Of a stretch of 64,000 nucleotides of DNA, positions 1-56,690 are shown one piece after another. The stretch's first letter is position 1. Each line of letters starts with the position of its first letter. Source of the stretch: Liolophura sinensis (lineage: Eukaryota > Mollusca > Polyplacophora > Chitonida > Chitonidae); NCBI RefSeq assembly GCF_032854445.1, contig NC_088302.1, positions 32,209,979 through 32,273,978 of the forward strand, written 5' to 3'. A program made the position numbers and the translations under genes. The notes below the pieces were generated by a model, which was given only the letters and a program-made list of their open reading frames with translations, did no database searches and was not told the DNA's origin.

Positions 1-1685
1 GGCCATGGGCAACTTTCAACGCCTACGTGTCAAAGCCTTAAAGTGAACATAAAGTCTGCAACTAAAGCTCAATTAATTAGTAAAGTATTATCCCAGAAAT
101 GTTCTAACATATTTAAAATATTCTACACCGATTATTAACAAAATAAACAGCAAACAATCGCCAGTACCTAGCCACTCATTTGGTGACACCATTTCACCAT
201 GTTGTAGCTGTCTAGAGTGACGTCACAAAACCTAGGAGCTCTAGTACCATCGGTATTAAACAATGTGACAATGACAAAATACAAACAAAAACGCCTCATA
301 CCCAACCAAAGAGTGTCAGCCCTGTTCTGTGTTCAAAGGACCGATGTTTTGGTTTGGTGCTCGGCCAGGACGATGTACGTAGACACATAACGGTCTTGCT
401 CCTCCGCGTCCTGTATGGGTGTAAGCATTTGGCCAAGATGGCAGTACGCAGGACCTTCTGATTGGTAACAGACTCTTTCATGCCGATTTTGGGAAGATAT
501 TTTCATTACAAATCTGACTTTGATAAGGAAAAATAATGCAAAGCCTCGATATTTTTCTTCAAGCAATTACAGCTCACTCTATCAAGTCAGTGCAGTTTCC
601 TGCCCAATATGTACGCATTGTGACATGGGCAGCTGTACTCAGTTTCCTGTTCATAAATGTGTGCTCCAAAATACATTGGTTTAACACTTAAAGAAACTGC
701 GAAATCCAACTTATTGCATCAATATCTGTCTATCCACTATAAAAAACCACACTGACAATCAAGAGCGAATAGGTTTTTTGACGTGACTGCCAGTTATCAC
801 GTGACCCTTCCCTTGCTAGTTATTAGCCAAGTTCTTAAGGGCTTCTACAACATGGCTACTAGGAGTGAATTGTAGGTACGTATCATATCCCCAATGATGA
901 ACTTCATCTTCTTGGCTTTAAAAACATTATAGAATTTTTTACATATTTTTCTGTGATAACAGTGCCCTATATCATTTTTTTTTATGTACATATAGTGTCA
1001 GACTTAATGTCCAATTATTGTAAACGAATTGTAGGGGCAAACAAGATAACAAAACAGGGGTCTGTTTCACAAAGCACACATACCCCTTACATCTACAGTA
1101 CTAGTACTGGTCACATTAAGTGAATGAAAGGCAAGCACCTCAACCACTGAATCATGACTTTTTACTTTGATGAGAACTTTAAGGTAGCCTTGGAAGGGAA
1201 TTATCCATATCCAATCCAAGATCATCCTTGAGGGATTACTATTATACATTGTAACTGCACTGGGGCCATTGTAGTTTAAAACCTCCTATTTTGCTAAACA
1301 ATATTCCAGTATTACATGTATTGTTCATCTCCAAATACTTTATTGACAACTCATTCAGACTATGTGTAGTTTCAATTGATGCAAATCCCTTGACCTTTGC
1401 CTTTTCTTTACTATTTCCCTTAAAACTAAAGAACACTATGGAAAAACTTGAAATTGCCTCCATGTATCTTGGTTTGATAGGGATCACACTGGTTTTGTAT
1501 ACAAGTTTGTTATTCCCTAAAGACACTCATGCGGCTAATAAAGAGAGGGCGTATTTCTCACGCTGTTTCTTGAGTTGTCAGTCATGCCCCACGAAGCTCT
1601 ATGGAAGAAGCAAGCCTGGAGTCTGGAATAACCTGCAATGTCACTTCAGATTCTCATCCCTGGATAACTGATTCAGGTATTATCC
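1..1685. other. Intergenic DNA, no gene recognised
   Basis: I see no gene here that I can support. A minus-strand frame around 333-481 has plausible protein-like composition but matches no family I know and lacks convincing flanking splice sites. A 126-codon plus-strand frame at 1291-1671 is likewise unrecognised. No tandem repeats or clear mobile element ends were found. Confidence 0.5.
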
Positions 1686-1980
1686 TCATTGTCTTTTCGA
1701 AGCCTCTGTGGCTCAGTTGGTTAGCGCGCTAGCGCAGCGTAATGACCCAGGAGTCTCTCACCAATGCGGTCGCTGTCGAGTTCAAGTCCAGCTCATGCTG
1801 GCTTCCTCTCCGGCTGTATGTGGGAAGGTCTGTCAGCTACCTGCAGATGGTCGTGGGTTTCCCCCGGGTTCTGCCCGGTTTCCACCCACCATAATGCTGG
1901 CCGCCGTCTTATAAGTGAAATATTCTTGAGTACGGCATAAAACACCAATCAAAAAAAAAAAAAAAAATCATTGTCTTTTC
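1686..1980 (+). mobile_element. tRNA-derived SINE, full length, with target-site duplication
   Basis: The head (about 1701-1795) looks like a tRNA: a box A-like stretch in 'ggctcagttggttagcgcgc' and a box B-like 'gttcaagtcc'. A conserved body follows, then a tail ending in 'aaaacaccaatc' and poly-A. The element is flanked by a perfect 13-bp repeat, tcattgtcttttc, at 1686-1698 and 1968-1980, which I read as the target-site duplication. The perfect duplication and intact poly-A suggest a recent insertion. This copy is a good reference for the truncated relatives in the rest of the window. Confidence 0.9.
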
Positions 1981-2839
1981 TAACCTGCATAGTTTATCCC
2001 TGTCTCACTTCCATGACATTTTGTCACATTGGCTAAAACACCTTTCTGAGGTTGCCAACCCCTGCCCCAAAAAAAAGAAAAAAAAAACAGCATGCACACT
2101 ATGGAAAGGGTAAATAATCCTGTATACTTGTCTCATTAAAAGTTACAGGTACGTCATTTTTCCAAAAAGTAATAGAGCTCCCTTACCGACAAATATCAGT
2201 GGTTTACAACTGGCAATACCGTTCTCCCACCCATAAATCTGACCAGTAACAAATTCTTGAGCATGGTGTTAAATACCCGTTAAACTGGGATTAAGACAGA
2301 CTATCTTAATCCCAGAGTCAACTAATCAATCAAACAATCCCATGCCACACACTCCCTATGCTACCCACATATACTAGTAAAGCAATGACAATAAGGGGCA
2401 TGATCCAGATTATCACTGGATAAGCAGAAGTATTATTAGATAAAAACATCTGCTTGAATGGTTACTTAAAATACCTAAATCCATGATATAAAATGAACAT
2501 ATATGATCACTTTAATTTCCATGACATGTTAGTTTAAAACTTGCACCAATCAGCAATGATCCAATTTTCTAACACAAACATATACCGCTGTAGTTGTGGG
2601 AAAAGAACACATAATTTTATACATATGTTAATGTTAACTTATGGATCCACCATGGCACCTTTCATGGTTTGCAGAAATTCAATCCGTTAATGTTGAATAG
2701 ACTAGTCGCTCATAGACTTATTATCAATGTGACACCTTCACTCAACACAAATGGTTTAACAGCCTCTCAGTGTCCTCTCTTTCCATAGATTCTAATTCTG
2801 AAACACATATACCAGTCTAAACTGTCTTATCTCATTGGT
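1981..2839. other. Region downstream of COMMD7, probably containing its 3' UTR
   Basis: There is no open frame of note. The part next to 2840 should be the COMMD7 3' untranslated region, because that gene is transcribed leftward, but I could not place a convincing polyadenylation signal. A homopolymer-rich patch lies at about 2070-2090. Confidence 0.4.
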
Positions 2840-3442
2840 TCAACTGAGATACTCAAGGTTTGACTTGGCTTTCTCCATTTCGTGAAGGAATGAGTAGAAC
2901 TGTGGCAATGTTAATTCCATATAAACATTGCTTGTTCCATTGCCTTTGTTAATCACTAGTTTCAGCTGTAGGAAAGTGTTTCCCACTTTGTCCACATCGC
3001 TACTTGAAGCCGTCACTCCGAATTTCCATTCCATGTCTACAAGTTGGTTTACCATCAAGGTTTGTCCTAAGACATTCCTTGACAACGCCACTAAATTAGA
3101 CTTCCACTGATCTGCAAAATAATCTGCTTTGCCCTCTGAAAGTCCTAAGTTAACCAAATCTTCCTTCAACTGAGCCGGCCCGAGATTTTTTCCAAGAGCA
3201 GCATTCGGAATAGTGAGTAAAGTTTTGAACACAGTCTTCAAAGCGTTTGCTCCCACGCCGTTATGTTCTGCAAACTCATCGAGTTGTAAAAGCAGTCTAG
3301 ACGATTTTGATGGGTCAGCAAGGAAGGTAAACATTAAATTGATCAATTCACTGAATGGTTCGTCGGAAAATTTGTTGACAGCTTGAATATTGGTAAAAAC
3401 AGAATCCGGGGGCGTTCCCGAGTAGTAATGAAACGACGCCAT
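2840..3442 (-). CDS. COMMD7: COMM domain-containing protein 7, single exon
   Basis: This 200-residue frame aligns along its whole length with COMMD7 as I know it from vertebrates, which is also 200 residues. The strongest stretches are 'GQTLMVNQLVDMEWKFGVT' and 'ELTLPQFYSFLHEMEKAKS', which belong to the C-terminal COMM domain (about residues 130-195); the N-terminal two thirds is the helical HN domain. COMMD proteins assemble with CCDC22 and CCDC93 into the Commander complex, which acts with retriever in endosomal recycling, and COMMD7 has been linked to NF-kappaB control. Those roles are family knowledge, not visible here. The ATG at 3442-3440 is the first in frame and fits the family start; the stop is at 2842-2840. 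The frame has no introns, whereas the vertebrate gene is split. It is divergently arranged with KIF3A, 203 bp between start codons. Confidence 0.95.
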   Translation of the reverse strand: MASFHYYSGTPPDSVFTNIQAVNKFSDEPFSELINLMFTFLADPSKSSRLLLQLDEFAEHNGVGANALKTVFKTLLTIPNAALGKNLGPAQLKEDLVNLGLSEGKADYFADQWKSNLVALSRNVLGQTLMVNQLVDMEWKFGVTASSSDVDKVGNTFLQLKLVINKGNGTSNVYMELTLPQFYSFLHEMEKAKSNLEYLS

Positions 3443-3645
3443 TTTAACTATTTTTGATCATGTGACATGTTATTTTCTTACAGAGTTACCTCCACTTACA
3501 GCAATTTCAACCAATCAGGTTCTCTCTGTGCAACATCTTCGGAACTGACATATTTATAGTGTTGTTGCTCGAACTGACAGTTCGCATAAGAAATATGCAG
3601 TATTTGTAGGGATTTTTAACTGTTTCTTCAACATTATCGTTCAAT
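3443..3645. promoter_or_regulatory. Divergent promoter region between COMMD7 and KIF3A
   Basis: Only 203 bp separate the two start codons, so both promoters and both 5' UTRs must fit here or overlap. A CCAAT box (ccaatca, 3511-3517) lies about 130 bp upstream of the KIF3A ATG. A perfect 15-bp palindrome, cgaactgacagttcg, spans 3570-3584. An AT-rich stretch 'tatttatag' is near 3551. No clear ciliary X-box was found. That the two genes share one bidirectional promoter is inference from spacing. Confidence 0.6.
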
Positions 3646-15405
<11,760 letters not shown>

Positions 15406-18400
15406 CTTTTCTTTGCAGCTTTAGCCCTTTTTACATTCAAAATGTTCCTTCTTGTTGTAGTCCCCTGACAAAAGTAATATCCCTGAGCTTCATTTCTAAA
15501 TCTACATGCTATAGTTTCCGTAGACAGTTTTTACGTCCTAGTGAGAATTGTTTTTGAAGTATGCATAAGAGGAATTGTTAATCCTAACTATGTTGGTTTG
15601 AGGAATGTAACTACTTGCAAGGCTTTTGCACAGAAGAGACAAAAATTAAACACGATCATTGGCTTTCACTAAGATTTTGGTTTATGGACAAACTAATTAC
15701 TTTGATTGACCCATTTTCCGTAGTTTGTTGTAAATTCAAATTGTCACTCACACATGTGCATGTTCCTATCTATCGTTTTTTTCTCTGTCAGAAGTAGGTT
15801 TCCATACATTCGAAGCATTGTGAAAACACTCATGTTAATTAAATTAGTAAAATTTGGTCACAATCATTCCATGAACTTCCATTTCCAGCAATTAATAATT
15901 AGGTGTAGAAAATGTTAGCTTAAATCATTATTCTTAAAGCATATTTTTCACATTTGTATAAATTTAAGGAAGAATTGACATTCGTTCCATTTTTCTTATG
16001 ATACCATGTTTGTTTCTTCCCATGGACTGTATCCACCAATCATAGTCTCAATGATTTCCGAGTCTGCCAAATGTACTACTGTCTGTGATCTTTTAGGAAC
16101 TTTATTTTATTATTATTATTTAGAAATATTAAGTGTACTGTGTAGTATGTTATTATTTTTTGCATTTATGTTTATATCTAAATTCGTTCCCAGGTGTGTT
16201 TATATGTGGGTGTAAACTTTTTTATGTCATTCTCTATTCAGTTTTGTTTTTTATTTTTTTGGGGGTTTATTGTGTTTTCTGTAGTTTATTGGTTTGTGTT
16301 GTTTAGGTAATTTCAGTATTGATCTCTTGTAAAGAAATTCATCATCTCAAAAATATGATCTTGTCATTTTTCATTAGAGGTTTTGTCTTAAAATTATTCT
16401 TAATATTTGTGAGACTACAGGTAATAATTTGACACACCAGTACTTAATAATATGTATATACTTTAGGAGTATACTCCCAATGTTGCCTCCTACAAATGTG
16501 ACAATAACTATTGGTTTCCATTGTACTTACAATATGGCCATAGACTAATATGGTTTTGTTGGTGTTTAAACATTTTACCTGTTGACAACACGTTTTATGT
16601 TTATCAGAAAGCCAGTTTCACTGCTCATGTTTTTGTGTTCAACATGTAATGGTAATGCTGGAATATGTGTATGAACATAAATACAAAGGCTTTATGGGTA
16701 AAACCAATGACATAATGATATCTTTTATTTGCATTTTATGCAATAAAAACTATTTATTGAAAATTAGCTATTGGGTGAGGTGGTTGATTTCCTCTGGTTT
16801 TTCACCACTTTCATCACTCAGTAAGCCAGAACATCTCCCCACTTATGAAGTAACAAAGAAAGGCATATATAATAATTACCCAATCAAATGAAGCTTTTTC
16901 TGTACTTCTATCCCTTGTCATAGTGTATTCTGCTGTGTGTACCCCGTAAGAAGGCTATAGCTGCAATGAACATAGAATTATTATATTTAGTAATATTTGT
17001 ATATTAGGCATAAATATAAATGTGTGTAAAGGCTTACGCCATAAAGTGTGATTACCTATAATTTGTTCATTTCGTGTGATTAAGCTCTATTTTAACTTGG
17101 AGATAGGAAAATTACAAGAAAAAAAAAGATTTATTTATATGAAGTATCTTTTAGAGATATGGTTTGCATAGTAGTATATCATTGAAGTAGATGTAGTGAA
17201 TTATAGGCCTGCCATATTTATTCATTCATATTATTCAGTATTTTTTACTCAGTTTTTTGGGCATGTATTTGCCACTTTTATTTGAAAGAAAATACTACAA
17301 GAAGAAGACATGCCATCATCATAAGACACACCAAGGAAAAATTTTATTTAAATACACCTGTACTTATTTTGTAAAAATTAAATGCATTTAAATATTGGAA
17401 CTTAAAGGTTGGCTTATAAATTAAGTTTTCTATTGTTAGGTGTAAGTGAAACAGAGTATCGTAATGCAATTAATGCATGTTTTCAAGATATTTGTTAGAA
17501 GTATTTAATGTACAGGTTTCAGTGGTGTGTCTAATGAGGGGGGAGGGGGCTGTTTTGTTGTACATGTATCTTTATTTAAACAGTTGTTCGAAGTTTAGAC
17601 AGAAGCTTGAGGCCATTGTACAACAGCCAGTACTTCTGTAGTGCATATTGAATAGATTTCAGACTGAAATTTTACCTAATTAACCACAAACATATTTGCT
17701 CACTGAAGAGGTGTTTTATTTTTGTGATGAAAGTAGAAGTTTGAAGGTGCCGAGGTTGAGAGATCTTGATAGGAACTTGAAGTATTGTCAAAAAGGACCA
17801 GTGTGTTGTCACTCATAATGTTAATCCATAGTGCTTTTGTGTGAACTATCATTGCATAAGTATGTTTATTACACTGTTATATGCACAAATGTGTGACTTG
17901 TCACAAACAAAAATTCATCTGCCGGTGCAAGTCAGCTCAGTGTATAGCATATTCTTCATGGTTTTACCAAGTAGAGCGTTTCATTCTCATACATATGTAC
18001 TGTCTCAAATTTTCATGTCTCAATCCGTTATTAGTACATGTTCACAAATAATAATAGCCATGCTATGTGTTAATTCCTAATTTATTAATTTGACATACAT
18101 AATAAAAAGCTTGCATAGAAATTTGCAGTCTTATCTTTTTCCATGATTTGATAATGAATGATTTAATTGTATCCCTTTTTACAGAGCCAAATTCGGTGAC
18201 TGTCATATAGCTGTATGGATCAGCTCCGCTGAAAATGTTGTCCTCGTCACTTCCTCTCGGGGAAGGTCGCGTCACGCGTTTATGGTTGCCGCTGTAGGTT
18301 GTTAAGGCGGCTTCTTGCCGTCGTGGCTCAAGTGAAATGTTCTTGAATACGCCGTAAAACACCAATGAAATAAGTAATATAAAGTATAGTGTGAATAAAT

Positions 18401-18470
18401 AGCGGCTACCATTGCGATGAAGTGCGTGAATCACTCAACTCATTCTTCAAAGAAACCTTTGTTCAGTGTG
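15406..18470 (+). other. KIF3A 3' UTR and downstream DNA
   Basis: There is no coding sequence I can support. The sequence is AT-rich, typical of a long 3' UTR. A canonical AATAAA lies at 16742-16747 and could end the KIF3A transcript with a UTR of about 1.35 kb; several weaker A-rich signals also occur. A short SINE tail fragment sits at about 18325-18375 ('tgttcttgaatacgccgtaa'). Confidence 0.45.
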
Positions 18471-18474
18471 GCCC

Positions 18475-18840
18475 ATGGGATTCTGGATCATTTCCGACCC
18501 TACCTCTTGTTTCAGTCGGGAGCGGTAGATCCAGGGTCAATCCTAGGTTGAGTCACACCTAAGACTTTAAAAAAGGTAGTTGTAACATCCTGGCTTGGCG
18601 TTCAGCATGAAGGGAATAGTGCAACAACTGGTTGACCCGTATCAGTATAATGGCTCGGGCGGGGCTGCTTATTTGCCCCCGGTAAGGCGTCTTAGTGAAG
18701 CAGCACTAGATAAAAGAGCGGTGGAAATCCGCCCTGCAACAAGGAGGCACATCACATGCACTCTAGAGATTCCTTCGTCGTCATATGACTGAAAAATTGT
18801 TAAGTAGGCCCTACGACGTTAAACCCCAAGCACTCACTCT
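18475..18840 (+). mobile_element. Dispersed repeat ending in 'gacgttaaaccccaagcact'
   Basis: A block of about 360 bp ends in 'tcatatgactgaaaaattgt' then 'gacgttaaaccccaagcact'. The same end recurs at about 45525-45590, and reverse-strand fragments are at about 49040-49065 and 63955-64000, so it is a dispersed family. No coding capacity was recognised; it is probably a SINE-type repeat. Confidence 0.65.
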
Positions 18841-21800
18841 TGTTTCAGCCGACATGAAGTCTGTGAAGGGGATCGTTGTGGACATCCGGTTCGAAGTTTC
18901 GTCCACAGTTCATATATACGTTCTATTACCCTGTTAATGAACGAAGACGTTCATTGTCTGATTCTAAACTCATAATCGTCTTGGCCAGATGGTTAAGTGA
19001 AAAATAACTCCACTTCATCATGAATAGTATTCAGATTTAAAATCTAGTTTATTCCAAATGGTCAGTTGGGAAATTTATCCATTTGACCATGTAATGCTTT
19101 TTCATGACGCCAACTTGCGCAAACTAAAAACCTTCAGTTCGGGGAGTCAGATATGCTCTTATTGATCGATTTAAGTCGTCCGATAACACTTGGCATTTAC
19201 ACTCCTGCTCGTCAAAGACGACTCAAATTTCCCTGAATTTAACGAGAAGCCCTGTTTGATGATCCTGTAAGCCTGACCTTTTTGCACATATAGTGGTCTT
19301 GTTATTGATGGAAAGCCTTCCGTCTGTGATACTGTCACAGTGAAAATCAATATCTGTACGCATATACATGTTTACATGTTTACATAATGGATAATTATGC
19401 GTTGACTAAATATTTGGGTACAATACAAATTTACAGTTCCAGTATGATGCAAATCCATCGGTGCGCAGAGAAATGGCCATGCGAAACGCGTATCTGATTA
19501 TAAACAGTTGTACACGTATATTACTGTGAACCGTATATTGCAATCATTAATATTCTTGCAATAGAGTTATAGACGCGTATGACAAATGTAAGGATGGTCC
19601 GCTGATGTCCAAGGGTAACAGAAAACCAATATTTGAAGAACAAATGCGTGGATTGGAAATCACGACTTCAATGTCAATACACGAAGGCAAACAAATCAGC
19701 CAAGTACCAATGTCTTGTCATTGATTCAGGTCGCGGGACAACAGAGCCATGTCTGGAAGTTCTTGTGTAGTACATATATATCCGTGTGTGTGCGGATCGG
19801 ACCAGGTAGCTGGCAGAGATTCAAGATGAGGCTCGATCTTGATGGGTAATGGTATCCGCCCATTGCACAGATATCATCAACAGACTCCCCAGTGTGAATC
19901 TGGGGTCAAGTATATAGCTTCACGACGTTGGTATACTAATTTAATTTGAGGGTAAGTTTTCACGACGGGTCACTACTCTATGAAAGAATGCCAGCATATT
20001 TAGTACCATCAGATCGGTGTTCTGTACACTGGCATCATCCTCTGAATCTGAAGTCAAGTATAGTAGCGACTTCGTTGTACAATTCTTTGTATACAAGGTA
20101 AGTTTCCGCTATGATAAGTTGCAGATCTATGAGATATAGGGCCAAGTATGCAGTGCGAATCGAGCGCTTGAGATCGTGCGTTTCTTAGCCTGCATATCCA
20201 TATATAAAGATAAGCAAGTATCATTGTCTAACATATGTACTTATGGGTTTCGCTTCCTTTCCAGCGCTATTAAGTACGATGTCAAACTCCAAGTATTCTT
20301 GCTCACTCCTTTCCAGCGCAAATGTTCCACACTTTCAAGATGATAGTCCGCCAAGTATATGAGTTAGAAAAATGCTCAAGGTAGCCATAACCTGTTGATG
20401 CAGTACCAAACCTGCATTATCCGCCTTTCTTTGTGTCACTTGACTTGCAGAATATATACGAGATTGCGTTTTAAAACAGACATGGACAAGGAATTTGCAG
20501 ATTCCTTTGCTTTCACTGCTAGTGGGGCGTTGATGACAGCAAGCTCGTTCAGTGCTCGTGTGGCCGTTTGCGCTGTCTAACATTCGTTAAATCATTCAAC
20601 ACTCCATGTATATAGTGTACATATGTGTCGCCACACGTGAGAAAGTTCGTCAGTAACTTGCCAAAGGTCGATGTATTTTTCAACAGTCCAGAAAATCCAG
20701 CTTCTTCTATCCATATAAACCGGCGCCATAGTCCTTGAGCGTGAAGCTAAGCAAATAAGCCAATAGGCCTATATATTGATATAGCCACAACGAAGAAAAC
20801 TAATGAAAAGTCTTTTTTTAAACATTATTGACTCAGATTTTCAAGGCTTCCCAGGAATATTTCGTTTTTAATTTAAATAAGATTGTTCATTACCTTGACA
20901 ACTTACCTCCCCCTTCACCCTTATTATATATCTGCATGCTATAGTGTACTTGTAGTCACCTACCAGCTGTTATCAGGTAACTTGTAGTACTTTCCTCGTT
21001 ACATACTCCCCATAAAGTAAGTTTTGTATACAGTCTTTCAATCGCTCGGACACATGAGATGGCTGTTCAAAACCGGTGTTGGACAAGAAATTTGTAGATT
21101 TCCCCACACTTGCTGCACGTGAGTTTTTGGTGTTTATTGGGATTAATATAACTGTTATAATAGTCCCAGGTGTCATAAGTGGCCAGCGACGTTCGCGTGT
21201 AACCTTTTGTTCAGTCTAACGTTTCTTGAATACCACTTTTCTTCCAGAAAAAAAATGTGTGCATATCTAGGTACGTTACATGCAGTTCGTCAGTGCCTTG
21301 CCAAAGGTCGGTTTTACCACGAACTATGCTTTCCTCCACCCAAAAAATCTACTGAGTATAGTGTAAAGCAACAATCAAACAAATCAATAAATTTGCATAA
21401 GCCTGCAATTGTTGATTGGCTGGTTTTCCATCACAGTCTACGCGTGCCTGTTCAGTTTATGGTTACAATTGAACTGTATCATGGCCTCAGCTCTTGGAGT
21501 TTCGCTCATTGTTACCCAGCAGTATTAATTTGCCACAACTGTCACCACGCTGCGAGGAGCACTGAATCATTTATTGACTATCACAGATGACAAATAGCTG
21601 TACGCTTGCTTTCGTGCATGTGCAACGAGGCTTCAACTTGCCAGCGTTCGCAACAGCGTTGCTATGGATTCCGATCGAAGGAAATGGTTTGATATGTCAT
21701 GCAGTTTTTTTGTTTGATACGCCTGCAAGACATATTACCTGAGACTGATTTGTGTCATATATATTATGTGTATTTATAGATATAATAGCATTTCGTTGTG

Positions 21801-23409
21801 CTATTCTTGATACTACTAAATGTATCTGTGTCCTTCTGACTTGTCTAATAATAATAATAATCCAGCAGCAGCTTGCTTTGAATAAAAACATCCCTCCCCC
21901 CCTCCCTCCCCCTCAAATTCATATGTTTTTCAACTCATTTTAGTAGGAAAGAAAATTTTGCGGTAAGATGGGTGTTTCAGTGGGAAGGCATATAATTACC
22001 CCAAACATGCAAGTTTTTAATCTATGTACCCGTACATAGAATGCCATTGATGGCACATACAATTTATCGATCCAGTCCAGTTGTTAAAAGTAACATGCTG
22101 GGGTTAAATGGCGGGATCAAATAATGCCAGATTTCCAGCCCATGGCTCAATCTCCAGCGAATCAGTTTGTTGCAAAGCGTATAGATATCACGGAATGTTT
22201 TCACAAAAATCTACTGACAAACGTTCTCCTCTCAGTTTTGTCACTTAACTATGGTATAATATAGTTATCGCCATATGCTGCAAGGCATTGTTAACTCAAA
22301 ATCATATTTTGAATTAACTACGTCACTGTTGTGACTTCAAAATGATATCGGAGCGAAGGTACCGTAAAGTAGGCCAATAAGGTCACTGGTTCGAATCCAG
22401 CTGCCACTGTGTTTACAATAATTTTATGACAGTGTGATACCCACAACGTATACTTCATGGCGAGTTACGTACTACTTACTTTAACGCGCTCCACAGGCCC
22501 TATACCCTGTTGCTTCTGCCTATAAACTATTTCTGCCGTCATATCTATAGGGGCTCTCTGAAGATGGCGCAAAGCGCAGATAAAAACATACAAATAACAA
22601 AAAGTCGCATGTACGTACTGAATTCAGACAATAACTCGGACTATGCACCAGCAATAGGACCCAGTGACTGTCGACAGATGCAAATGGGATGTATATTTTG
22701 CTGTAATCAAAATCATTTCAACATGTGTAGGGCGTACTAGTGCATGAAATTCTATAAATTTATATACATAGGCCTACATATCACATATATCCAACGGCCC
22801 TTTTGCTCTTGGGCCTTTTGGATTCATCTTAGTCGGAAGAAAGATATTCTTCACCCTTAATTATGATTTTTTTTATTTATCAAATACACTGTTTCATTTT
22901 GCAGATCATTGCATCCATTAGCCCCAGATTGCATCTGTACCCTTTCCTTCTCGGTAACATATGTTAAAACACTCGATCTCTGATGTTAGATTTATATACC
23001 AGAGCATTCTTGTTTTAGAGTCTTCTGATTATAGCATATGGTCGTTCTGATCATTTGTTTCAGGTCTGCAATGGCAACGTTTAAGACTGGCATTACACGG
23101 GTAAACACCCGTGCCCAGCTGAAGGCAGAATTAGAGGCGAGTCGAGCAACAGAAAGAGACGAGAATATCGGGACCTGAAAGCCGGCAAGGAAATGCATCT
23201 CAACCGGGTACCTGCATCAGTGATATAACAACAGTTTATCTTTCAGTGATATTTGCAAGTATATCATCAGTAAGCAAAAGTCAGAATAGAATCCTAATCA
23301 AGGTAAAGTATTAAAAGTCGGGAGCGTTTTGAAACACTAATATAACCCATGGCCGATGTGACCAACACCGTAGCGTGGGTTTGTTTACAGGGAGCTCTTC
23401 TGTGTCAGA
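18841..23409. other. Intergenic DNA between KIF3A and WDR19
   Basis: No gene is supported. A fragment with a tRNA-like box B, 'ggttcgaatccagctgcc', lies at about 22388-22410 and is probably a SINE remnant. A 35-codon frame at 23071-23178 (MATFKTGITRVN...) follows an acceptor-like 'tttcag' but matches no family I know. Confidence 0.45.
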
Positions 23410-23423
23410 GTTAAAATAGCAAC
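23410..23423 (+). promoter_or_regulatory. X-box-like motif upstream of WDR19
   Basis: The sequence gttaaaatagcaac resembles the RFX X-box (GTTRCC, short spacer, RGYAAC). The right half-site AGCAAC is perfect and the left half is degenerate (GTTAAA). It lies about 118 bp upstream of the WDR19 ATG. RFX factors control many IFT genes in animals. Binding here is inference; the left half-site weakens the case. Confidence 0.4.
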
Positions 23424-23540
23424 AGTTAATAGGCTCTGCGCATGTTTTGACATTCCTCGGCGGCGGCAGTTGTCATGCTCACTTTGACGCCGATCTTCTG
23501 AAAATTCTTTCTCCGCTGCACCAAAAAAAACCCAAAGAAA

Positions 23541-56082
<32,542 letters not shown>

Positions 56083-56109
<27 letters not shown>

Positions 56110-56690
56110 AGTGATTCAACCTCTGCATTCTGATGATGGGGAAGATTGATAAATCCAGTCTGCATCCTGATACTGGCTCAGATTGATGGCGTGCATATTC
56201 AGTCTCTGCCTCCTGATGATGGCTCCGACTGATGGTGTATTCAGTCTCTGCATCCAGATGGTGGATCAGACTGATGGCTTATTCAGTCTCAGCATCCCGA
56301 TGGTGGCTCAGACTGAAGGTGTATTCAGTCTCTGCATCCTGATGGTGGCTCACACTGATGGCATATTCAGTCTGCATCCTGATGGTAGCTGAGACTGATG
56401 GCGTATTCAGTCTGCATCCCAATGGTGGCTGAGACTGATGGCGTGTTCAGTCTGCATCCTGATGGTGGCTGAGACTGATGGCGTGTTCAGTCTGCATCCT
56501 GATGGTAGCTTAGACTGATGGCGTATTCAGTCTGTGCATCCCGATGGTGACTCAGACTGATGGTGTATTCAGTCTGTGCATCCCGATGGTGACTCAGACT
56601 GATGGTGTATTCAGTCTCAGACTGAGCAGAATCTTGAGAATTCAAACTGAGAGTATTCAGTTCCTGCATCCTGAGGATATTATAGACTGA
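56083..56690 (+). repeat. WDR19: Tandem array of about 40-bp units derived from the WDR19 stop-codon end, in the 3' UTR
   Basis: The seed is the last coding stretch, 'ctgcatcctgatgagggctc' plus 'agattga'. About 14 further copies follow, for example 'ctgcatcctgatggtggctc' and 'agactgatggtgtattcagt'. The second copy at about 56123 is closest to the coding sequence and later ones are more homogenised. All lie after the stop at 56109 and so in the 3' UTR. Each unit keeps a 'gattga' or 'gactga' at the place of the stop. Confidence 0.9.

Noticed and set aside
1708-1914. tRNA gene in the 'ggctcagttggttagcgcgc' region
   Set aside because: The tRNA-like head continues into a SINE body and poly-A tail with a target duplication, so it is a SINE, not a tRNA gene.
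21207-21590. A 127-codon plus-strand frame between KIF3A and WDR19
   Set aside because: The composition is not convincing, no family is recognised, and it contains tail-like repeat sequence.
22992-23198. Minus-strand frame overlapping the small MATFKTG frame
   Set aside because: No family match and no splice signals; probably chance.
56183-56392. A repetitive plus-strand frame after the WDR19 stop
   Set aside because: It lies wholly inside the ~40-bp 3' UTR array and has no independent support.
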